Below are positions 1 to 10,686 of a DNA stretch of 64,000 bases, piece after piece. Source of the stretch: Meconema thalassinum (lineage: Eukaryota; Arthropoda; Insecta; Orthoptera; Tettigoniidae); assembly GCA_946902985.2 (NCBI GenBank), contig OX336388.2, positions 135,047,846-135,111,845 on the forward strand, given 5' to 3'. Numbering within the stretch: position 1 is the first letter of the stretch; the number at the start of each line of letters is the position of its first letter. The translations under genes were made by a program, and so were the position numbers. The notes under the pieces are model-generated. The model did no database searches. It saw only the letters and a list, made by a program, of their open reading frames with translations, and was not told where the DNA came from.

Positions 1-715
1 AAATGTTGCTACGGCAATTCAAGTCCAATTTCACACGGAAATTTTGTGTTTGTTTATAGTAGATTTAGGAAGTGTCGGTTTAATTTAATGTATTGTTGTT
101 GTGTTCCCTCGTGTCGGTCTAGCTCTAGGAAATGCGGATTCGTTGTCTGAAGGGTCATTCTGGATGATAACGAATCACGCATTCAAAGTACACATCGTGG
201 TGCATGTAGAACGGCGTACGCACTTATATGGTCACTTTTGGTATCGTTTTATTTAAGGACACTTGGCCCAGGTAATTAATCTCTCCAGAGATATCGCCTA
301 GTTTTTGGCATTTTTATTAAGCGGGAGTCAGTTGGGAGTTTTTGTTGTTATTTGTTTATGTGTAAATATGGTGATTTGTTATTAAATTCAGTTGTTTTTA
401 ACCCTGGCTTCACTCTTTCCTGCATGTTATTTTGTTATATGTTACCCTGCAAGTTAATGAAGCGCCCTGACAGCAACTTACGAATATGACCTGTTACGCC
501 CCGAATCTGAGTCTCATATGCTTCTTTGCAAGGGTTCAGTATATATCTGTAATGTCAATGTCGGCTTCCGTAAGATCCATTAATGTCTGTCTGAACCACG
601 CTGGTTGAACTTTAAGTTGTAAAATTGTATTAAAAATTTGTTTTGTTAGCCTGTCATTATTTATTCTATATAAATTCCCAAACAAATGACATTCGTCGCT
701 TGCGCACGGTATGAA
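1..715. other. No recognisable feature
   Basis: AT-rich sequence without a convincing open frame, RNA gene or repeat that recurs elsewhere in the window. Confidence 0.5.
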
Positions 716-973
716 TTATGTTCTCCACATGGGTTTTCCTTGTTTGGTCGTGGACTGTAATAGTCTGTTTCTGTTTTCCTTGGGCCAAGGATGCATCTTT
801 CCATGAGCATGATTTTGTTTATGTTTCCGCATTAACTTGAATGTTTCAGCTCCAAAGAGTGGTTTAGGTCTCACCGCAGTATTGTAATGTTTAATTTCCA
901 TGACAATGCCCTCTTCTTGTATACATTTATGGTGAACTGAAAAGCTACGTTCAAATTTCCTATGCTCGAACAT
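716..973 (-). pseudogene. Relic of a LINE reverse transcriptase C-terminal region
   Basis: The minus-strand frame of 85 residues contains IKHYNTAVRPKPLFGAETF. This resembles the stretch just after the polymerase core in many RTE/CR1-like LINEs, where a Tyr-Asn-Thr ... Arg-Pro ... Leu-Tyr-Gly-Ala-Glu pattern is usual. No polymerase catalytic motif is present and nothing else of the element is recognisable on either side, so this is at most a short fossil. The resemblance is judged from one short motif and could be wrong. Confidence 0.35.
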
Positions 974-1034
974 CTAAGCTGTTTTTTTTTCTTTCAATTT
1001 TGATAGTTATCCATTCACCTAAATAAAATAACTA

Positions 1035-1090
1035 CCTCTGTGTTCCGCCCCCGTAAAACGACAATAACTAACTAATACTAACTCAGTTAG
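1035..1090 (+). mobile_element. LINE B 3' tail fragment
   Basis: The segment TTCCGCCCCCGTAAAACGAC followed by an ACTAACTAATACTAACT tail matches the last bases of the LINE B copies at 2777-3025 and 14013-14262. The SINE A copy that follows was inserted into this tail: CTAACTCAGTTAG occurs at 1078-1090 and again at 2277-2289. Confidence 0.55.
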
Positions 1091-1145
1091 AAGTGGATTC
1101 GGTGGCGTAGTTGGTAGCATACTGAGCTTCTATCCCTCCGTATGC
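1091..1145 (+). mobile_element. SINE A copy 1, 5' part (tRNA-like head)
   Basis: The head GGTGGCGTAGTTGGTAGCAT is a pol III A-box of tRNA type and matches full copies at 34325, 38326 and 61345. The copy is interrupted by a LINE C 3' end (1146-1912) and resumes at 1925. The B-box part is missing, apparently by an older deletion. The outer target duplication is 13 bp (1078-1090 and 2277-2289). Confidence 0.8.
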
Positions 1146-1912
1146 GATGATGATGATGATAATTGTTGTTTTAAGGGGCCTAACATCTAGGTTATCGGCC
1201 CCTAATGGTCTGGGTGATAGCGAAAATGTCAATAAAATGGAAACCAGAACGAAAATGAAATGAGAATGAAAATACGTACAAAAAGGAACTCAGATTGAAA
1301 CAACTTACAAAATGGAGAGCGGAAACACTTACAAAAGGGAATCCAGAACGAAAACACTCACAAAAGGAATAGATTGAAAATAAAAATATGTAGGTTAAGT
1401 TCAAAACACGTACAAATTGCAATGTACCGTCGAAATACTTACATTATGGAAGTGAAATTCAAAACACTTACAAAATGAAAATTAGATTGAAAATACGTAC
1501 AAAATGCAATTGAGTTCAAAATACTTACAAAATGCAATTGACATTGAAAATACACAATGCAATTCAGATTGAAAGTTCCCATTTCCAATCCAAAATATTC
1601 ACAAAGTGCAATTGAAATTCAAAATGATTACAAAATGCAATTGAAATTGAAAATGCTTACAAAATGCTCGGTTGTTTCAAACTACGCATTTGGATAGACA
1701 ATACTTACAAAATGCAATTTAGATTGAACATTCTTACAAAGTGTAATTTAGATTCAAAATACCCCAAAATGCAACTGAGAATCAAAATACTTGCAAAATG
1801 CCCATGATACAAAATGCAATTTAGATTGAAAATACTTGCAAAAAGGGGTTTAGGTTGAAAATACAAAATGAAATTGAAATTCAAAATACTCACAATAGTC
1901 CCGGCCCGGATA
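1146..1912 (-). mobile_element. LINE C copy 1, 3' end nested in SINE A
   Basis: Read on the minus strand this copy ends with GGGGCC ... GGCCCCTTAAAACAACAATT and a (CAT)n tail. It is flanked by CCCTCCGTATGC at 1134-1145 and 1913-1924, a 12 bp target duplication inside SINE A copy 1. Nearly all of the insert is a degenerate minisatellite. The conserved 3' UTR block seen in the copies at 14507 and 32268 is absent, so this copy is strongly 5'-truncated. Confidence 0.75.
1220..1890. repeat. Degenerate ~30 bp minisatellite in LINE C 3' UTR
   Basis: About twenty imperfect repeats of a unit like AATACTTACAAAATGCAATT plus roughly ten variable bases. The same unit fills the LINE C copy at 14600-15430, so the expansion belongs to a subfamily. 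Any open frame here is a by-product of the repeat. Confidence 0.8.
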
Positions 1913-1924
1913 CCCTCCGTATGC

Positions 1925-2276
1925 CTTCCTTCGGAGGGGAAGTAAAGCCGGCGGTTCCATGTCATAGATTTATGGCATGAAAAATAACCTTCCACTAATT
2001 ACACTTGTGTGAAGCTAAATTATATGTTCTCCTTGAGTTATCTTAGGTTCCAACGTTCGTCGCCAGGAGCGAATGCGGTGGCGTCTAGTAACCAAGATCT
2101 GAACTTGTAGTAGTTGACGGTGGCGTTTGGCGGCAAAAGTAGGAACTACTTGAAAATTCAATGTTGGCAGTCCCCACTTGAATTAAAAACAGATATCACA
2201 CACTAATACAGCCATCACGATTAACACCGGTTACATAACCGCGTTGTCGCAGCCCCTAAACTGAGGAACCTACCAA
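1925..2276 (+). mobile_element. SINE A copy 1, body and 3' end
   Basis: Continues SINE A after the nested LINE C. It contains the blocks GAGGGGAAGTAAAGCCGGCG and CGTTGTCGCAGCCCCTAAAC that all SINE A copies share, and ends with a short ACCAAC-type tail before the target duplication at 2277-2289. Confidence 0.8.
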
Positions 2277-2321
2277 CTAACTCAGTTAGTCTATAGTACT
2301 TCCACATATATGGCGTTGTTT

Positions 2322-2653
2322 ATTGAAAATGAAAATCCACAGCCTGCTTCCAGTCTCCGACCGGGTCAGGAATGGAACGAATGAAGCCCCCATCTAGCGG
2401 CGAGGATATGGACTGTGCCGGCTGCCGAGGCCTGTCGCACTCCCTGGGGCAATGATTAAATGAATGACAGATGAAATGAAATGATAGTGGAGAGTGTTGC
2501 TGGAATGAAATTGTGACAGGGAAATCCGGAGTACCCGGAAAAAAACCTGTCTGCCTCCACTTTGTCCAGCACAAATCTCACATGGAGTGGCCGGGATTTG
2601 AACCACGGACCCGCGGGGAGAGGCCGGCGTGCTGCCGCCTAAGCCACGGAGGC
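2322..2653 (-). mobile_element. SINE D copy 1
   Basis: On the minus strand the element begins GCCTCCGTGGCTTAGGCGG (A-box region), has the B-box-like GTGGTTCAAATCCCGGCC and ends in a TCATTTTCAATAAAC tail. It matches the copies at 3762-4099 and 51521-51851 over its full length. It is a tRNA-derived SINE, not a functional tRNA gene. Confidence 0.8.
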
Positions 2654-2776
2654 TTATTAATACGTAATATTGTTTGTGGTTAAGTAAGTCATCACTATGT
2701 CTCGTTAACTTCTACTGTGGCGAGCTACTGTCATGAATGCTGTCAACACTGTTTAGTTAATTATTATAGAAATCTT

Positions 2777-3025
2777 CCAGTGAACATTGACTCAACGACT
2801 TGTTCGTTTTTGAATGATGATTTTGGTTTATCGGTAATTTATGTTTATTTCTATAATTATTAGTTTTGGTTTTTTTTTTTTTTTTTTTTTTAATTTTCGC
2901 TCTTTTCAAATTTAGGTATCCAGCTATAAAAGTTTAATTCCATTCCAAATTTGTATATTTTAATCTGTGTTAGGAGGGGCAGATGACCTCGTAGTTCCTC
3001 CCCTTAAAACAACAATAACTAAATA
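2777..3025 (+). mobile_element. LINE B copy, 5'-truncated 3' UTR
   Basis: The sequence from TCCAGTGAACATTGACTC to GCCCCTTAAAACAACAATAA matches the non-coding end of the RNase H-bearing LINE at 14013-14262. It is flanked by ATTATAGAAATCT (2763-2775) and ATTATAGAAGTCT (3029-3041), a 13 bp duplication with one mismatch. A run of about 22 T lies inside it. Confidence 0.75.
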
Positions 3026-3041
3026 ACTATTATAGAAGTCT

Positions 3042-3748
3042 TTCCAGTTGGTCAACACAAATTGTGCAAAATTAGCCGGGAAAACAAGTATTTTAACACC
3101 CAAACCTAATCTAACCTAACCCAGAGCTTTCCAAACCTGTTCTCATCAAGGAGTAATAAGGAGACGCCCTGCCAGCGCTATAGCATGCGGAGAGTTGAAG
3201 CACTGACCACGCCCCCATACTTGCCCGGCTCGAGCGGTAAATGGAGCCTACGGTACTGTAGGCTTATTTATTAGTGGGATTTAAGTATGATTACCAGTAA
3301 AAGATTCGTGTGCAGGTATAGTACGAAGTTGTAAGGTAGGCCTATATGACGATGGAAATCAAGGAATATTAATGTTGATCTTTGCTGGCTAGCGTGCAGT
3401 GTAGGCCTACGGCAATTGCAATACTTTTCGTCGCGCTCGAAAATCGTGTAAACTGCCGTTAAACGTTTAATTTTACAACATAAACTAGAGCAATACACCA
3501 ATCTAAAATATAGTATAACACTTGGGAAATGAATGTATTATACCGTTATGCAGTTTTTATAACCTGTATTATTGTGGAATTTCAGGCAACCAGACACCCA
3601 CCACTGTTCTTAACTTATAACTTACCAAATAATAGGCAAATAATTACCGAGATACCAGTAGGCCTGCCATTATATTCACGAATGTGTATTAAATAAATTA
3701 AATAAATTTAAAATATTAAGGCATGTGAACTACTGTAATTGGGTGGTG
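3042..3748. other. No recognisable feature
   Basis: No coding match. A stretch near 3121 (CAGAGCTTTCCAAACCTG) looks like a hAT terminus, but no partner end was found. Confidence 0.4.
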
Positions 3749-3761
3749 GCGTTATTGTTTT

Positions 3762-4099
3762 TATTGAAAAATGAAAATCCACAGCCTGCTTCCAGTCTCC
3801 GACCGGGTCAGGAATGGAATGAATGAAGCCCCCAACTAGCGGCGAGGATAGGAATTGTGCCGGCTGCCGAGGCCTGACGCACTCCTCTGGGGCAATGATT
3901 AAATGAATGACAGATTAAATGAAATGATGATAGTGGAGAGTTTTGCTGGAATGAAATTTTGACAGGGAAAACCGGAGTACCCGGAGAAAAACCTGTCTGC
4001 CTCCGTTTTGTCCAGCACAGATCTCACATGGAGTGACCGGGATTTGAACACGGACCCAGCGGTGAGAGGCCGGCGTGCTGCCGCCTAAGCCACGGAGGC
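3762..4099 (-). mobile_element. SINE D copy 2
   Basis: Full-length match to SINE D copy 1 with the same tRNA-like head at its right end. Direct repeats GCGTTATTGTTTT (3749-3761) and GCGTATTGTTTT (4101-4112) flank it and are a slightly decayed target duplication. Confidence 0.8.
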
Positions 4100-4112
4100 T
4101 GCGTATTGTTTT

Positions 4113-4773
4113 CATTGCACGATGTTTTTTTAAATAGGCCAGTTCAGTTCCGGTAACAATCTAAACAAGATCTAGGCTGAGGTCTGAGATTAACACGCTA
4201 AATTATGCAAATAATGGCATATCAATCTTCTAACACCCCTGAGCAATAAATCTAGAGCTCAAGCCAGGTTAAAAATAGATTGGGGTAATTAGATTACAGT
4301 AATACTGTTCATTAATTGACAAGCAGATACTATTCCCAGTAAGAAACGAAGGAAAATATCCGTAATTAATTCCTAGCAATCAAAATACGGTACTTATATT
4401 GGTGGACACATATGCCATTAACATTTAAAGTATGATAACTAGAATAGTACCGTCAGGAGGCTACTCTAAAGATGAAAACTTAACACAAAAAAGGCAAATA
4501 AAGTGCATTTACTTGTGAAATGACATTACTTTGGCAGGTGGGAGTCCTGTTTGTGCAAATATATGCCCCACACGTCGACATTTCGTCCCACATGTGAAAT
4601 ATCACCACTTTTAAGTACGTACGTCACACCATTACATGCTTTTCTTATGGGACTAGCGCAATGTTTTGAGCATATGTGAAGGAGTAACTTCTGGCTTCGC
4701 TTCACTTCCTTGCCGTTAGGGCCTCTCCTTATTACTCCTTGGTTTTCATGGAGACACCCTATTAGCACATATA
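4113..4773. other. No recognisable feature
   Basis: AT-rich sequence with only short, featureless frames. Confidence 0.4.
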
Positions 4774-4775
4774 TA

Positions 4776-5593
4776 AGGTGCGTTCAAAAAGTAACGAACC
4801 GGAGGCTGGAATGCGCAAACCGGTGACGACATCGGCTAATCGTGACGTGTGTAACGAGGTGTGGTTCCGACCAGAGCGTGGAAGGTCACAGCCCGTCGCT
4901 AGAGGGCACGCGTGCAAGTCACGTGACGACGCAAAGCGAGGAGCAGCATGCATCAAGCGTCCAACGCTGCCAGTCGCATTGCAAACAGTGACATGGAGGC
5001 GTCAAACGAAGAGTAAAGAGGTGTTGTTTGGTTTCTGACAGCGAAATGAGTAGGGGGAACGGACATTCATCGCCGAATGTCACAAGTGTGCGGCGAACAC
5101 TGCATGTCCCTTGCAAGGGTCAAGGCGTGGCACAAGCGCTTCAGGGAAGGACGTGTGTCGTTAGCCGATGATGCCCGGTCTGGGGGCACCCCCCTACATT
5201 ACCGATGACAACGTCCAGCTGGTTGATGCACTCATTACATAGGAACGCCGAGTGACAGTGAACGCCATAGCCACCGTGGTCGGATTGAGCGTCGGAAGTG
5301 TGCACACCATCATGAAGGAACGACTGCACTTGCGGAAAGTGTGTGCCCAATGGGTGCCACACAGTCTTCAACCACACCAGGAAGCATGTCGAATGGCCTA
5401 CTGTGTTGGTCTTGGTTGGACGATTGATGCATGCTGCTGCTCGTTTTGTATCGTCACGTGACGTGCACGCGTGCCCTCTAGCGACGGGCTGTGACCTTCC
5501 ACGCTCTGGTCGGAACCACACCTCGTTACACACGCCACGATTAGCCGATGTCACCGGTTTGAGCCTCCGGCTCGTTCCATTTTGAACGCACCT
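4776..5593 (+). mobile_element. Non-autonomous mariner-type element with ~175 bp inverted repeats
   Basis: The ends AGGTGCGTTCAAAAAG and its inverse (ATTTTGAACGCACCT) lie next to TA dinucleotides at 4774-4775 and 5594-5595, the target duplication of Tc1/mariner elements. The inverted repeats run for about 175 bp (4776 to about 4955 and about 5420 to 5593), far longer than the ~30 bp of classical mariners. The interior holds only the DNA-binding end of a transposase, so the element could move only with help from another copy. Confidence 0.85.
5116..5398 (+). pseudogene. Mariner transposase N-terminal (HTH) remnant
   Basis: The frame reads RVKAWHKRFREGRVSLADD, then after a shift at a C-run near 5195 it continues DNVQLVDALIT, a TAG stop at 5238-5240, and RRVTVNAIATVVGLSVGSVH. 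These are the two helix-turn-helix parts of the paired-like DNA-binding domain in mariner transposases, which binds the inverted repeats. The catalytic DDD domain is missing; the frame runs straight into the right inverted repeat. One frameshift, one stop and the deletion make it non-functional. Confidence 0.8.
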
Positions 5594-5736
5594 TATAATT
5601 CTACATCACACCTATTTATTATTGTAATTATAAACATAGACTAGTTTAACAAAGGAGGTTCATTTTTAAAAAAATCATAGTATAGTGTATGTATGATTTT
5701 CCAAGTATAATTGCCTAGTATTATTATTAATCTTGA

Positions 5737-6605
5737 TTAGTCACATTGGACCACTTGTGTCGTTCCACAATCACTTCTTCTTTGAAGGTAATACTGCTTG
5801 GTTCTTGCGCTCTTTTTCATTCTTTCAGATCGGGATTTTCTCAACTCATCTGAAATCTCCATAGGCTTTCTATGTGTCATTTCTGCAGAAAATTTATGAG
5901 TTTTAAGAATGGTGTTAATTTTATTTTTCTCATCGGCATCTGTTATCTTGAGTCCAACTGCTTTGAGACCTTGTTGGATTTTTTGGATCCATTTTCCTCC
6001 AGATTTCTTTCCTAGATTTCTCATCTCTAGTTGGCGTACAATTCTGTTTTCTGGATGTGAAAAAAATATCAAATTATTTTCTTATTCATTGTGCTGGTGA
6101 TTGGATCAATCTCACGATAGACAGTTTCATTTGGGAGAATCCTCCAGGCTCCCTCAACCTGATACTTTTTATTTATGCACGTTCTAATGATTCCTCTTTC
6201 CGTTTTGAGGAGCTGATCAGTTCTTTGTTCATTTGTTTAATTTGGAACAGTGTTTCACAAGCATAAGTGGCTTCAGAGAGAGTTACAGTTTTATAATGTT
6301 GAATCCTAGTAGCTATTGATTGGCATTGTTTATTATATGTTGACCAGGTTAGAGATTGTGCCTTTTTCATTTATTTATTTTTGTTCTATTTATCCAAGTT
6401 ACTTTTTCGTTTAAGTTATGTGTGATAATTTCTCCAAGATACTTAAATTGAGGAACTAGGTTAATTTTATGATCATTTATATAGACTTTATTTATATCTA
6501 AGGGTTTCATAAGCATGATCTCAGTTTTTTTCAAAGGATATCTTCCTATCCTATTGGCTATATTAAACACATTTCTCATAGATAAAAAAAATTGCACCTT
6601 GATGT
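5737..6605 (-). pseudogene. LINE reverse transcriptase C-terminal relic
   Basis: Minus-strand pieces in several frames line up as one LINE ORF2 end. KKTEIMLMKP followed by NLVPQFKYLGEIITH (about 6400-6540) is the conserved thumb-side region downstream of the YADD box; then comes HYKTVTLSEATYACETLFQ (about 6230-6300), then a basic tail with LEMRNLGKKSGGKWIQKIQ (about 5960-6030). The catalytic fingers and palm are absent. At least three frame breaks and stops are present. The clade cannot be fixed from this part; RTE/CR1-like is a reasonable guess. It abuts a hAT relic at about 6606. Confidence 0.7.
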
Positions 6606-7065
6606 TCCAATTCAATGACTGCTATGGCCTTGGCGATCATTACAAATCTGCTTTTTATCGGGTCAGATGCAGGACAAATTCACACTCATTTCCTAATCTA
6701 ACATTTTCAAACTTCCACGTTTAACTGTTTTTGAAAGAGCCATAACAGAAAACGCACTTTCACACGAATATGTCGTAGAAAACTGCAACAAAACCTTGAG
6801 GGCTCTTTTACTGAGGTGAGGAAAATCTTGTTGAATAGAAACCCAGAAGCTGTCTAATTCTGACTCTTGGTACTTAAGTTTCAAAATCCGGTTGATTTTA
6901 AGTTCCGCCAGTTTCTTCTCTTCGATAAGTTGAAGTTCAGAAGAGCTGGAGGGTGCAAAAGGATTTCTTATCCAGTCACAATGGTTTACATTTCGTGTTG
7001 GAAAACATCCATCCAGCCACGATTTCAGTTGCATTAAATAATTATGAACCAGTGGTTGAATTTTG

Positions 7066-7898
7066 TCACTTTTATTTCATTTATTATTTAGCGAATGACG
7101 AAAACAACCTATAAACTATTTACATATCCAGTGGAAGATAAGCAGAGAGTAAATACAAATTATCATGTATATACAATGCAATTTACGAAGCTTGAGAGAA
7201 AAAATAACAGGAATAAAACAATATATTAATACATCACTATCTACCTGACAACTTCGACAGTTCAATTGTAAACATTAAGTGTGAGTGATGTACGTCTCAC
7301 TAAATGTGAATGTCCAATTCCGCTACCCACTTCACTGCTTCCGGTGTTGCTGAGTTGAGGTCTTCCATGGTGCCAGAAAAAGCACGGAGTGGGCAATCCT
7401 GCACTACATGCTTCGTTGTTGGGCGAACCTCCCCACAATCGCAATGGGAGGAAACTGACCAGCCCCATGTGTGTAAAGTAGATCCTGTTCTACCTACTCC
7501 ACATCTCATGCGATTTAGTCTACTCAAGGTGCAGCGTGGCAGATCGAACGAAGCCTGCCAGTTTTGTAGATGGATTATTAATGTCCACTATTGCACGAGG
7601 TGGGGATAAAGACCACTCTGTTGACCACTTAGACGTGGAGTTGAAGGAGCTGGATGTTAAATTCACAGCCGTCTTCCAAGCAGGCTGACGAGACTTAACG
7701 CACGTGCATTTCTGTTTGATATCCTCATGAACAGGTAGATGTTCATTCTTCATCATTCTTGTCCACAGCTGAAAAAGGGCCTTTTGTCTCCTGCTGTGTG
7801 GAGGTACTATATTGCTGAGTACCGGTAACCATTTGATCGGTGTAGAACGAAGTGTACCAGTTATGATCCGCACTAATTGGACATTTAGATGTGAATGG
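7066..7898 (-). mobile_element. Jockey-like LINE, 5'-truncated, in hAT relic
   Basis: The minus strand encodes the end of a Jockey-type ORF2: VRIITGTLRSTPIKWLPVLS, NIVPPHSRRQKALFQLW, then SRLNRMRCGVGR and HCDCGEVRPTTKHVVQDCPL. The same blocks in the same order end the ORF at 48409-51213 (for example YWLPVLSHIMPPHLRRK), so both belong to one clade. The non-coding tail ends in an AATAAATGAAATAAA stretch at 7066. A stop and a shift near 7525 break the frame. Only the region downstream of the polymerase remains. Confidence 0.8.
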
Positions 7899-8006
7899 AA
7901 ACATCTCTAAATTGCTTTCATTTGTTTTTCTCAACCATACTCCGACTTTGTCCCTAAAAGCGGCAATTTTGTCTGTACCCTTGTAGACCAGCATTCGTTT
8001 CGTTGA

Positions 8007-8642
8007 TCGGAGGGGAAGTAAAGCCGGCGGTCCCAAGTTATAGATTTATGGCATGTTAAAGAACTTTCCACTAATTACACCTGTGTGAAGCTAAATTATA
8101 TATAGAGTAAACATATGACTAACGTTCTTAGGTTCCTACGTTCATCGTCAGGAGCCGACTGCGGTTGTATCTGGTAACTAAGTTCTGAACTAGTTGGTCG
8201 TTGACGGTGGCGTTTGGTGGCAAAAGTAGGAATTACTTGAAGAAATTCAAGGTCTGCAGTCCTTACTTGAATTAAAACAAATACACACACTAATACAGCC
8301 ATCACAATTAACACCGGTTATCAGACAGATTCTACACACACCCAATAATTTTTTTTATTAATGCAGCCAATGGCCATGTACTTTTCTTTTCAGGTTGGAA
8401 GGAAATCGGCCGTGGACCTATTGAAAGGAACCGTCCCGGCATTTGCCTGGTGGTGAAAATGGGAAACCACGAAAACCATTTTCAGGACGGCCGAGGTGGG
8501 AATCGAACCCACGCTCCCCCGATGCCAGCGAGGCACGAGGTAGTGCTTTAGCGCCCTCGGCCACCGCGGCCGGTACACATCCAAAGTTCACGGGGCTACA
8601 TGACCGCGTTGTCGCAGCCCCTAAACTAAGGAACCAACCAAC
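8007..8642 (+). mobile_element. SINE A copy 2, 5'-truncated, carrying SINE E
   Basis: It begins within the body at GGAGGGGAAGTAAAGCCGGC and ends with the ACCAACCAACC tail. CGTTTCGTTGA at 7996-8006 and 8643-8653 is an 11 bp target duplication within the hAT relic. Its 3' part is interrupted at 8345-8574 by SINE E. Confidence 0.85.
8345..8574 (-). mobile_element. SINE E copy 1
   Basis: A tRNA-derived SINE on the minus strand, with head GCGGTGGCCGAGGGCGC and B-box GTGGGTTCGATTCCCACC. ACACACCCA (8336-8344) and ACACATCCA (8575-8583) flank it and are a 9 bp duplication of SINE A sequence. Confidence 0.8.
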
Positions 8643-8769
8643 CGTTTCGTTGAGTAGCCTATTTCAAAAATATCAGAGAGGAAAGCTAACTTTGTTTACT
8701 ATTTTCTCACACGTTCTTTACTCGTTTTCTATCCTGAATTTATAAGTACGACAAATCTCACGACAATTT

Positions 8770-9105
8770 TGATTTTTCTTTTTGTCGTGTGGCCTCCTGA
8801 GAAGCCGAGTGCAGATCATTCTAGTCGGCGCCCGTGGGTGACCTGCGCGTCGGGATGATAGATGGAATGGATGAAGATGAATGAAGCTGGGCAAGGATGT
8901 GGAAGGAAGCGGCCATGGCCTGTCAGAAGGTACCGTCCCAGAATTTGCCTGGTGTTGAAAATGGGGAAACCCCGGAAAACCATTTTAAGGACGGCCGAAG
9001 GTGGGGATCGAACCCACGCGTCTACCGAGTCAGCAGAGAGCTTGGCCCCATGAGCTAACGCTGCGCTTTAGCGAGCATAGCCACAGCTGTCGGTGACATC
9101 CGGTT
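8770..9105 (-). mobile_element. SINE E copy 2, long form
   Basis: Minus-strand tRNA-like head with B-box GTGGGTTCGATCCCCACC, followed by the family body (GGTTTTCC ... CCCATTTTCAACACCAGG) and a longer 3' part than copy 1. Confidence 0.75.
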
Positions 9106-9217
9106 CGGAAAGCACGGCCCTAACCTGAAAGAAATATAAAGAAATATTTATCACAAAATAACACGCTTTTATGTACAAAAAGCGAGCGGGGTGGATGACA
9201 TGTTTCGATCGTCAAGG

Positions 9218-9218
9218 G

Positions 9219-9260
<42 letters not shown>

Positions 9261-9315
9261 TTAGAAATTCATCCCATTTTTGTGTTGTTTTGTGTGAATT
9301 CCAATTATTACTATG

Positions 9316-9351
<36 letters not shown>
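9218..9351. repeat. Two (ATT)n microsatellites
   Basis: Runs of ATT at about 9218-9262 and 9318-9351, separated by 55 bp of unique sequence. Poly-Tyr, poly-Ile or poly-Leu frames across them are artefacts. Confidence 0.9.
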
Positions 9352-9534
9352 TTATTTTTCATTTTATCCATTTGAATTGAGCATCTATGGACTGCATGCA
9401 AGCAATTTCATTTGTGTGTAGATATTGTTCTTCTACCAGTCTTCACATCCTCCCAGTATTTCCTAAGTCCATCTATCAGTGCCTTCGGGCACGATGTTTT
9501 ATTATGTTTTATGTTGATGTTTTTCTTATGTTTT

Positions 9535-10190
9535 ATTACTTACTTACTTACTTACTTACCTACTTACTCCTTGGCGCTACATCCCTTGGAGGGCCTTGGC
9601 CTGCCAGACAATCTCCACCCATTCTTCCCTGTTGACTGCTTTGTTCCTCCGTCTTCTGACTCCCATCTTTCTCGGATCCTCCTCCACGTTGTCCAGCCAT
9701 TTGGTCCTAGGTCTTCCCCTCACACGCCGTCCTCCTGGCTTCCCATTGAAGACCTTCCTTACCACCTTGTTCTCTGTCATTCTTTCTACATGTCCCAACC
9801 AACGCAGTCTACAACTCTTTATTTCCACTACTATCTTATCTCCATATTATTTCTGATTCGCCAGAATTCACCCTCTTTTACTGGTTCATATTTCTTCATT
9901 TCCTTCTTCAAGTTCCGTAATCCTCCTGGTTTACTCAGTGTTCTTACATTCCATGTCCCTAAATGTACCGTTTCCGTTGCCTAGGTCGTATATCAATTTC
10001 ATCCGTCCGGTTTCCTTTGTCCTTTGGTTCCGTAACAAGTGTTTATTTCTGTGGTACGGTTGTTAGCCCCACGCCCAACCCCCAACCTGGAGGACCAGGG
10101 TACCGCTTTTAGTCTGGCCCATCACCATGACGAATAGAAGGACCTAGTGTGAGGACTCCGCCATTATAGCACGGTAGTTTGTGGTCCCGC
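9535..10190 (-). mobile_element. Internally deleted LINE with (GTAA)n tail
   Basis: On the minus strand the 5' leader (about 10190-9985, with CTCCAGGTTGGGGGTTGGGC) leads into the first residues of an APE-type endonuclease, LGTWNVRTLSKPGGLRNLKK (about 9965-9900). Within about 60 bp the sequence jumps to the last part of ORF2: CRLRWLGHVERMTENKVVRK and GRRVRGRPRTKWLDNVEED (9577-9828). The reverse transcriptase between them is gone. The tail is (GTAA)n at 9535-9568. It is a short non-autonomous derivative keeping both ends. Confidence 0.8.
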
Positions 10191-10686
10191 CGCTACAAGC
10201 ACTGCAAGCGATAATGTCCAACAACGTGTACCAGGGTTGTAGGCACTACAAGCACGCCATCAAGAAACAGCAGTTGAAAAACAAGCAACAACTCCATAAA
10301 CCCATCCCCTCACTTCTCTCCCTCTCACCAATACTTCCCCCAAGCAATCCTAGCACTCTATATCAAATCCTACAGCTTTTAATCACGCCAGCAGAACAAT
10401 AAATTTAATCAATCCAGGCTACAGAACAGACCAAAAAACTACACTTTAAGCGAAACCAAATTCACTTCTCAGCTCGACATAAGCCATAATACAACTTAAA
10501 ACCTATACAAAACATACTCTCCCTACTGTTTTACAACTATTAAGCGAACTATTCGCACTCAAAAACTAAAAACCCTGAAAAGGGAGCTGATTTAAAAACG
10601 CAATAGCCTAGCCCGATTACGTCTCCGGCAGTGCTACCGCATACGCATTCATAACTTCACAATAACTTCCAAATTACGGCCAAGTG

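Larger units (their letters stand above)
6606..8760 (-). pseudogene. hAT transposase relic in three segments
   Basis: Three minus-strand segments make one collinear hAT (ZBED-like) transposase end. Segment 8643-8760 holds KLAFLSDIFEIG; segment 7899-8006 holds DKIAAFRDKVGVWLRKT and NLEMFPF; segment 6606-7065 holds DKIQPLVHNYLMQLKSWLDG, WIRNPFAP and the C-terminal dimerisation motif DSFWVSIQQDFPHLSKRAL ... YSCESAFSVM. The last part has two stops. The gaps are exactly the Jockey LINE (7066-7898) and SINE A with its nested SINE E (8007-8642). The zinc-finger and most of the catalytic region are missing, and no terminal repeats were found. Confidence 0.8.

Noticed and set aside
1220..1890. Regular ~30 bp repeats that might suggest a CRISPR array
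   Set aside because: Units are degenerate and contiguous without spacers, lie inside a LINE 3' UTR and the genome is eukaryotic.
3121..3260. hAT terminus (CAGAGCTTTCCAAACC)
   Set aside because: No matching inverted end or 8 bp duplication found.
9171..9421. Open frames with poly-Ile, poly-Tyr or poly-Leu
   Set aside because: They only translate the (ATT)n microsatellites.
9412..9984. 190-codon plus-strand frame
   Set aside because: It is the antisense of the internally deleted LINE, whose minus strand has recognisable LINE motifs.
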